37,901 nucleotides of DNA from Eubacterium sp. (lineage in GTDB: Bacteria; Bacillota; Clostridia; Acetivibrionales; DSM-1351), in contig JAQSXC010000046.1 of the NCBI GenBank assembly GCA_029266335.1, positions 1 through 37,901 of the forward strand, written 5' to 3'. Each line of letters begins with the position of its first letter. Within the stretch, counting starts at the first letter, position 1. Shown one piece after another: positions 33,617 through 37,901 of the stretch. The notes below the pieces were generated by a model. It was not told the DNA's origin. It saw nothing but the letters and a program-made list of their open reading frames with translations, and did not search any database. A program made the position numbers and the translations under genes.

Positions 33617-34528
33617 ATGGGCTTTTTCGATAAACTTAAAGAGGGATTGATGAAAACCAGAAAGAGTATTACTGAAAAAATAGATCAGGTACTCGTTTCG
33701 TTTGGTAAGGTTGATGAGGAATTATTTGATGAACTTGAGGAAATTCTCATTACTTCCGACCTTGGAATAGATACAACCATGAAGGTCATAGAAAATCTTA
33801 AAGCCAAGGTTCGTGAAAGGAAAATAGTTGATCCCATGAAGGTAAAAGATCTTTTGAAAGAAGAACTTCAGGAGATACTGGCAATGGGTGGTGGGAATGA
33901 GTTGAAGCTTGAAACCAAACCGGCTGTAATAATAGTAATCGGCGTTAATGGTGTTGGTAAGACCACTTCTATTGGTAAAATTGCTAACCTGTACAAACAG
34001 CAGGGTAAAAAAGTTCTTCTTGCAGCCGGGGATACCTTCAGAGCTGCTGCCATAGATCAGCTTGAGATATGGGCTGACCGTGTGGGAGTGGAGATAATAG
34101 CCCAGAAGGAAGGTTCCGACCCGGCAGCGGTTATCTATGACGCTGTACAGGCTGCCAAATCCAGAAAGGCTGATTTGCTTATATGTGATACGGCAGGAAG
34201 ACTTCATACAAAGAAAAATCTTATGGAGGAGCTGAAAAAGGTATCCAGGGTTTTAGACAGGGAGCTTCCTGGAGCAGACCGTGAAACGCTGCTGGTTCTG
34301 GATGCCACCACAGGACAGAACGCAATATCCCAGGCTAAAACCTTCAGCGAGACTGCGGATATTACAGGTATAGTTCTTACCAAGCTGGATGGTACGGCAA
34401 AGGGCGGAATTGTAGTTGCTATCAAGTCCGAGCTTGACATACCTGTAAAGCTCATTGGAGTCGGTGAACAAATAGACGATCTGCAGAAATTTGATGCAGA
34501 CGAGTTTGTTGAAGCTTTATTTTCATAA
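33617..34528 (+). CDS. ftsY: Signal recognition particle receptor FtsY
   Basis: FtsY is the SRP receptor GTPase that docks ribosome-nascent chains on the membrane translocon. The 303 residues comprise a short N-terminal helix, the N domain (about 5-90), and the G domain with GVNGVGKT (109-116), DTFRAAAIDQLE, DTAGRL and TKLDGTAKGG. The long acidic A domain of enterobacterial FtsY is absent, as is usual in Firmicutes. GGAG precedes the ATG. It shares direction and spacing with smc and probably its transcript. No terminator lies between ftsY and the UPF0182 gene 111 bases on. Confidence 0.97.
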   Translation: MGFFDKLKEGLMKTRKSITEKIDQVLVSFGKVDEELFDELEEILITSDLGIDTTMKVIENLKAKVRERKIVDPMKVKDLLKEELQEILAMGGGNELKLETKPAVIIVIGVNGVGKTTSIGKIANLYKQQGKKVLLAAGDTFRAAAIDQLEIWADRVGVEIIAQKEGSDPAAVIYDAVQAAKSRKADLLICDTAGRLHTKKNLMEELKKVSRVLDRELPGADRETLLVLDATTGQNAISQAKTFSETADITGIVLTKLDGTAKGGIVVAIKSELDIPVKLIGVGEQIDDLQKFDADEFVEALFS

Positions 34529-34639
34529 TAAGAAGGTTCACAGCTCAAAAGCACAGCCGGTAAAGTTGGAATTACATAGTCATTTAATTGGAATAAGTCC
34601 GGTAGTGACTTTGTATATATGATTAAAAGGAGGTTAAAG

Positions 34640-37495
34640 ATGGAAAACGAAGTAAATTATGATTATTATAAGGAAAAAAACAAAAAGAGCTACACGGGGA
34701 GGGTAATATTTCTGATAATCCTTGCAGTAGCTGCTGTTGGTGCTATTATTGGAAGTTCCATATATATGGAGCTCATTCAGCTTAAGGAACTGAATCCGGA
34801 TGCAAACTATTCCACGGTTTTTACAACCAATCTGTTGTATAAGATAATGTTCTTTTTTGGCTCACTAATAGTAATCAGCCTTTTTATCTATATTGCAAAT
34901 ATTGTGGTAATTAAAAATTTAAAAAGGTATTTAAAAACCAACAATCTTGAGGCAAGAAAGCTTTACAATACACCTATTGCTTTAGTAATAGGAATAATTG
35001 GTGCATTTTTTACAAAAGAGTTTTTTTACAGCAAGGCACTGCTGTTTCTTAACTCAATCAGTTTCGGAAGGGTTGATCCCCAGTTCGGACAGGATATCGG
35101 CTACTACATGTTTCAGAGGCCCTTTTACATGTCAGTGCTGGATTTTATATCAAACCTCTGGCTGTTTGTAGTGATCTATTCGGCTGCATATTATATCCTG
35201 GTTTTGCTTACAGCTTTAAATAATACCTTTAATTTGAAAGAGCTGAAAGACAAGTTTATTCTCAGGCATAACCTTATAAATGTGGCAGTATTCTTTGTTT
35301 TAAAAACCATATCTTACAAGTTCCAGAGAGAGGAGCTGCTGTATTCAAACTTTACCCAGATTGGAGTAAGTGGTGCAGGCTTTTCTAATACCAATATATG
35401 GATCAAATTTTATACTATTGCTCCTATAATTGTTTTAGCAATAGTTATCATCTCATTTCTGTTTATGTGGAAAGGCAAGCTCAAAAGAGCAGCCATTACA
35501 ATAGCGGTGTATCCGGTATTATTTATTCTGGTAACAGTTGTATCAGGTATAGTACAGACTGTATTTGTCAAGCCTAATGAATTTGAGTACGAAAAAAACT
35601 TTGTAAAATACAACATGCTTGAGACACGTGCAGCGTATAGCCTCGATAAAATAAAGACATACGATTTTGCATCAATCAAGAATTTGACTCCCGAGACAAT
35701 TAAAAATAACAGGAATACCATAGACAACATAAGAGTTGTTGATTATTCTCCAACGCTTAACAGTAACAGACAGCTTCAGAGCAATACAAATTTTTATACT
35801 TTTTCTACCGGAGATATTCTGAATTACACTGTTAGTGGCAAGGAAATACCTGTTCTCATATCTGCAAGAGAAATTAATACAGCAAATCTTCAAAATCAAA
35901 ATTTTGTAAACAGGACTTTTAAATACACACATGGTTATGGAGTAGTTGTAAACCCAATAAATAAGGTTACTGCTCAGGGGCAGGTTGAATTTTTATTAAG
36001 CGGTTTGAAAATGGATACTGTGGATAAAACAACCTTGAACATAACCGAGCCCAGAATATACTATGGAGAGCTTACCGATAACTTTGTTATAGTAAACCCC
36101 AAGGAATCCGGAAAAGAGCCTGAAATAGATTATGACGGTACTACCTTTAATTACTTTGATGCCAAGAATGCTGATAAGATCAGATTAAACCTTTTAAACA
36201 GAACATTGTTTGCAATTAAGTATATGGATGCAAACATACTGGTTTCAAGCAATATAAATTCTGACTCACAGATACTGCTGAACAGGAATGTTGTTGAAAG
36301 AGCTCAAAAGGGAGTTCCATTCCTGAAGGTGGATTCCGACCCGGCTATGACTATAACCTCCGATGGCAGGCTGCAATGGGTATTGGATGCATATACAATT
36401 TCAAACAAATATCCATATGCGCAGGACTTCTATACTCAAAGCAATGAGCCTGACCTTAGAGCTCTGAACGGTATCAATTATATAAGAAATTCAGTAAAAA
36501 TAACGGTAGATGCTTATAGCGGAATTGTAAAGTATTATATTATAGATAATGAAGATCCTATAATACAGGCATATAAGAAGGTGTATCCCGATATATTCTC
36601 AAAGGAACCATTACCTGAGGATATAGCATCACATACAAGATATCCTGAAACCCTATTCAAGATTCAGACCGAGATTCTAAAGAAATACCATCTGGATCCA
36701 AATGAACATGAAGAAAACATATCAAATTTCTATACAAATCAGGATGCATGGAATATAGCCAAATATCCGGATGAAGGCAGCCCGGACAAGGTCAGGGATA
36801 TTGACGCCTATTATAATATGATAAAACTTCCGGGTGATCTGGGTAAAACCGAAGAGCTTATACTAATGCGACCCTTTACTCCTTCAGCAGGCAAGCATAA
36901 TATGATCTCCTGGCTGGCGGTACGGAATTCAAAAGACAATTATGGGGAGATGATACTGTTTAACTTCCCCAAGAATACAAATATCCTGGGACCTGATCAG
37001 GTTGAGGTTAATATTAACCAGATAAGCGAAATTTCAGAATATAACACTTTATGGGGTCAGGGCAAATCCAATGTATTCAAGGGAAGTTTGCTGGTTATAC
37101 CCATAGAAAACAGTGTATTGTATGTTGAACCAATCTATATACAGTCAAACAGTGAATCATCAATTCCACAGGTTAAGAAGGTGGTTGTCGGCTATCAGGA
37201 GGGTGCAGATTTCAAGCACGGTATTGGAAATAATCTGGAGGATGCACTGAATAATCTTTTTGCGGGTGATTTGAAGCTCAATGATAATAAATTGCCTACG
37301 GTAGATCAAAAGGGCCAGGAGCCGGATGGCGAAGTCAAGACTCCGGAGGAGCAAACTCCACAGGATAATGGCACTACCGGCGGAGATAAGCAAGAGATTG
37401 ATCAGGCCAAGCTTGATGAAATTCAAAAGAAGCTTGACGATTTAATGAAGCAGTCCAAGGAAATAAGCGACCTGATAGACAGCTTGAGAAAATAA
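34640..37495 (+). CDS. UPF0182 family large membrane protein
   Basis: The 951-residue protein has about seven membrane helices in the first 320 residues (from VIFLIILAVAAVGAIIG onward), then a large region that should lie outside the cell. That region matches the UPF0182 (COG1615) layout with its conserved QDFYTQSNEPDL and RYPETLFKIQ-type segments. The tail (about 890-951) is Pro/Gln/Gly-rich and then a Lys/Glu/Leu coiled coil (QAKLDEIQKKLDDLMKQ). The function of the family is not known. AAGGAGGT precedes the ATG at 34640; an ATG 21 bases upstream would bury that site. It follows ftsY on the same strand and is closed by a strong terminator. Confidence 0.9.
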   Translation: MENEVNYDYYKEKNKKSYTGRVIFLIILAVAAVGAIIGSSIYMELIQLKELNPDANYSTVFTTNLLYKIMFFFGSLIVISLFIYIANIVVIKNLKRYLKTNNLEARKLYNTPIALVIGIIGAFFTKEFFYSKALLFLNSISFGRVDPQFGQDIGYYMFQRPFYMSVLDFISNLWLFVVIYSAAYYILVLLTALNNTFNLKELKDKFILRHNLINVAVFFVLKTISYKFQREELLYSNFTQIGVSGAGFSNTNIWIKFYTIAPIIVLAIVIISFLFMWKGKLKRAAITIAVYPVLFILVTVVSGIVQTVFVKPNEFEYEKNFVKYNMLETRAAYSLDKIKTYDFASIKNLTPETIKNNRNTIDNIRVVDYSPTLNSNRQLQSNTNFYTFSTGDILNYTVSGKEIPVLISAREINTANLQNQNFVNRTFKYTHGYGVVVNPINKVTAQGQVEFLLSGLKMDTVDKTTLNITEPRIYYGELTDNFVIVNPKESGKEPEIDYDGTTFNYFDAKNADKIRLNLLNRTLFAIKYMDANILVSSNINSDSQILLNRNVVERAQKGVPFLKVDSDPAMTITSDGRLQWVLDAYTISNKYPYAQDFYTQSNEPDLRALNGINYIRNSVKITVDAYSGIVKYYIIDNEDPIIQAYKKVYPDIFSKEPLPEDIASHTRYPETLFKIQTEILKKYHLDPNEHEENISNFYTNQDAWNIAKYPDEGSPDKVRDIDAYYNMIKLPGDLGKTEELILMRPFTPSAGKHNMISWLAVRNSKDNYGEMILFNFPKNTNILGPDQVEVNINQISEISEYNTLWGQGKSNVFKGSLLVIPIENSVLYVEPIYIQSNSESSIPQVKKVVVGYQEGADFKHGIGNNLEDALNNLFAGDLKLNDNKLPTVDQKGQEPDGEVKTPEEQTPQDNGTTGGDKQEIDQAKLDEIQKKLDDLMKQSKEISDLIDSLRK

Positions 37496-37530
37496 GTAAT
37501 ATAGTAAATAATGGATATAAAATAAAAAGT

Positions 37531-37568
37531 AAATGGATAGATTCGTAAGTGAATCTATCCATTTTTTT
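37531..37568 (+). terminator. Intrinsic terminator after the UPF0182 gene
   Basis: AAATGGATAGATTC (37531-37544), loop GTAAGT, GAATCTATCCATTT (37551-37564), followed by TTTT. It is a perfect 14-bp stem. Confidence 0.9.
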
Positions 37569-37769
37569 AAACTAATAAAAAAAAATCTAATCCATATAAT
37601 AAAATTAATGTATCCCATACTATAAATTTGTGACAAAATTATGAAAAATTTGTTGCTTAATTATTAAAAATGTATATAATACTATCTTATGAAATATTAA
37701 AAATATATTAAAGTTTTATCTTGTAAATTAAATTAAAAAGGAATAGAATACAATAGTTATTTTTCGGCT

Positions 37770-37797
37770 TTGACATTATATTCCTAATTAATAATTT
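37770..37797 (+). promoter_or_regulatory. Candidate promoter of the gene starting at 37867
   Basis: TTGACA (37770-37775), 16 bases, TAATTT (37792-37797). The -35 is perfect, the -10 is weak. The rest of 37569-37866 is very AT-rich and holds no gene I can support. Confidence 0.45.
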
Positions 37798-37866
37798 AAA
37801 TATTTACACTACAAATGAAAGGGTCAGAATATATTTACTATTATTAGTAAATGGGTGGAGTTATCT

Positions 37867-37901
37867 ATGTTTAAGAAACTTAGAAGGGTATTAGTAGGAA
37901 A
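37867..37901 (+). CDS. Start of an unidentified gene, cut by the window edge
   Basis: GGTGGAG precedes an ATG at 37867, and eleven codons (MFKKLRRVLVG) are visible before the sequence ends. The basic start followed by hydrophobic residues could begin a signal peptide or membrane anchor. Nothing more can be said. Confidence 0.55.
   Translation, partial: MFKKLRRVLVG

Overview
The window is an AT-rich, single-origin-looking piece of chromosome from an endospore-forming Firmicute of the Clostridia. The case for this rests on spoVS with a sigma-H-like promoter, a spore-coat-like gene with a sigma-K-like promoter, a ferredoxin-linked indolepyruvate oxidoreductase, FapR control of lipid synthesis, a Gram-positive LexA box at recA, strong GGAGG ribosome sites and frequent GTG/TTG starts. 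Gene content and order resemble a cluster III (Ruminiclostridium-like) Clostridium. That placement is from memory and was not tested. I see no transposase, phage gene, tRNA, rRNA or CRISPR array.

Layout. (1) 1-2300: end of a copper-amine-oxidase-like stalk-domain protein, a convergent LCP-family cell-wall ligase, and an unrecognised short gene that may be a remnant. (2) 2.5-6.9 kb: iorA-iorB, then paaK and a tandem ACT-domain gene. Together these form an aryl-pyruvate to aryl-acyl-CoA module. A possibly structured 5' leader precedes paaK. (3) 7.0-8.1 kb: a lone reverse-strand NAD-dependent epimerase. (4) 8.5-13.3 kb: cinA, murJ, recA (own promoter plus LexA box) and recX. (5) 13.4-15.6 kb: a 30-bp tandem repeat, then rimO-pgsA. 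(6) 15.9-22.1 kb: fatty-acid and phospholipid synthesis, fapR-plsX-fabH-fabD-fabG-acpP-fabF, with a FapR operator before fapR. (7) 22.2-24.4 kb: rnc, an Elp3-like radical SAM gene, and spoVS. (8) 24.5-26.1 kb, reverse strand: Mn-type superoxide dismutase, a candidate 29-residue peptide gene, and a spore-coat-like repeat protein. (9) 26.4-29.7 kb: CoA-binding protein, a TetR regulator whose promoter is embedded in a large dyad, a nitroreductase-like protein and a ferredoxin-type aldo/keto reductase. (10) 29.9-37.5 kb: smc, ftsY and a UPF0182 membrane protein, then the first codons of another gene.

How the parts fit. Most genes are core functions: lipid supply and membrane growth (fapR-plsX-fab, pgsA), DNA repair (recA, recX), chromosome structure (smc), RNA processing (rnc), protein targeting (ftsY) and wall building (murJ, LCP). 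The accessory interest lies in short stretches between them: noncanonical starts (fabH, and possibly the radical SAM gene), the leader of paaK, the dyad-rich leader of sod with a hidden small ORF, and the TetR dyad that also looks like a terminator. I found no clear large new system. These small elements are the best candidates for something undescribed.
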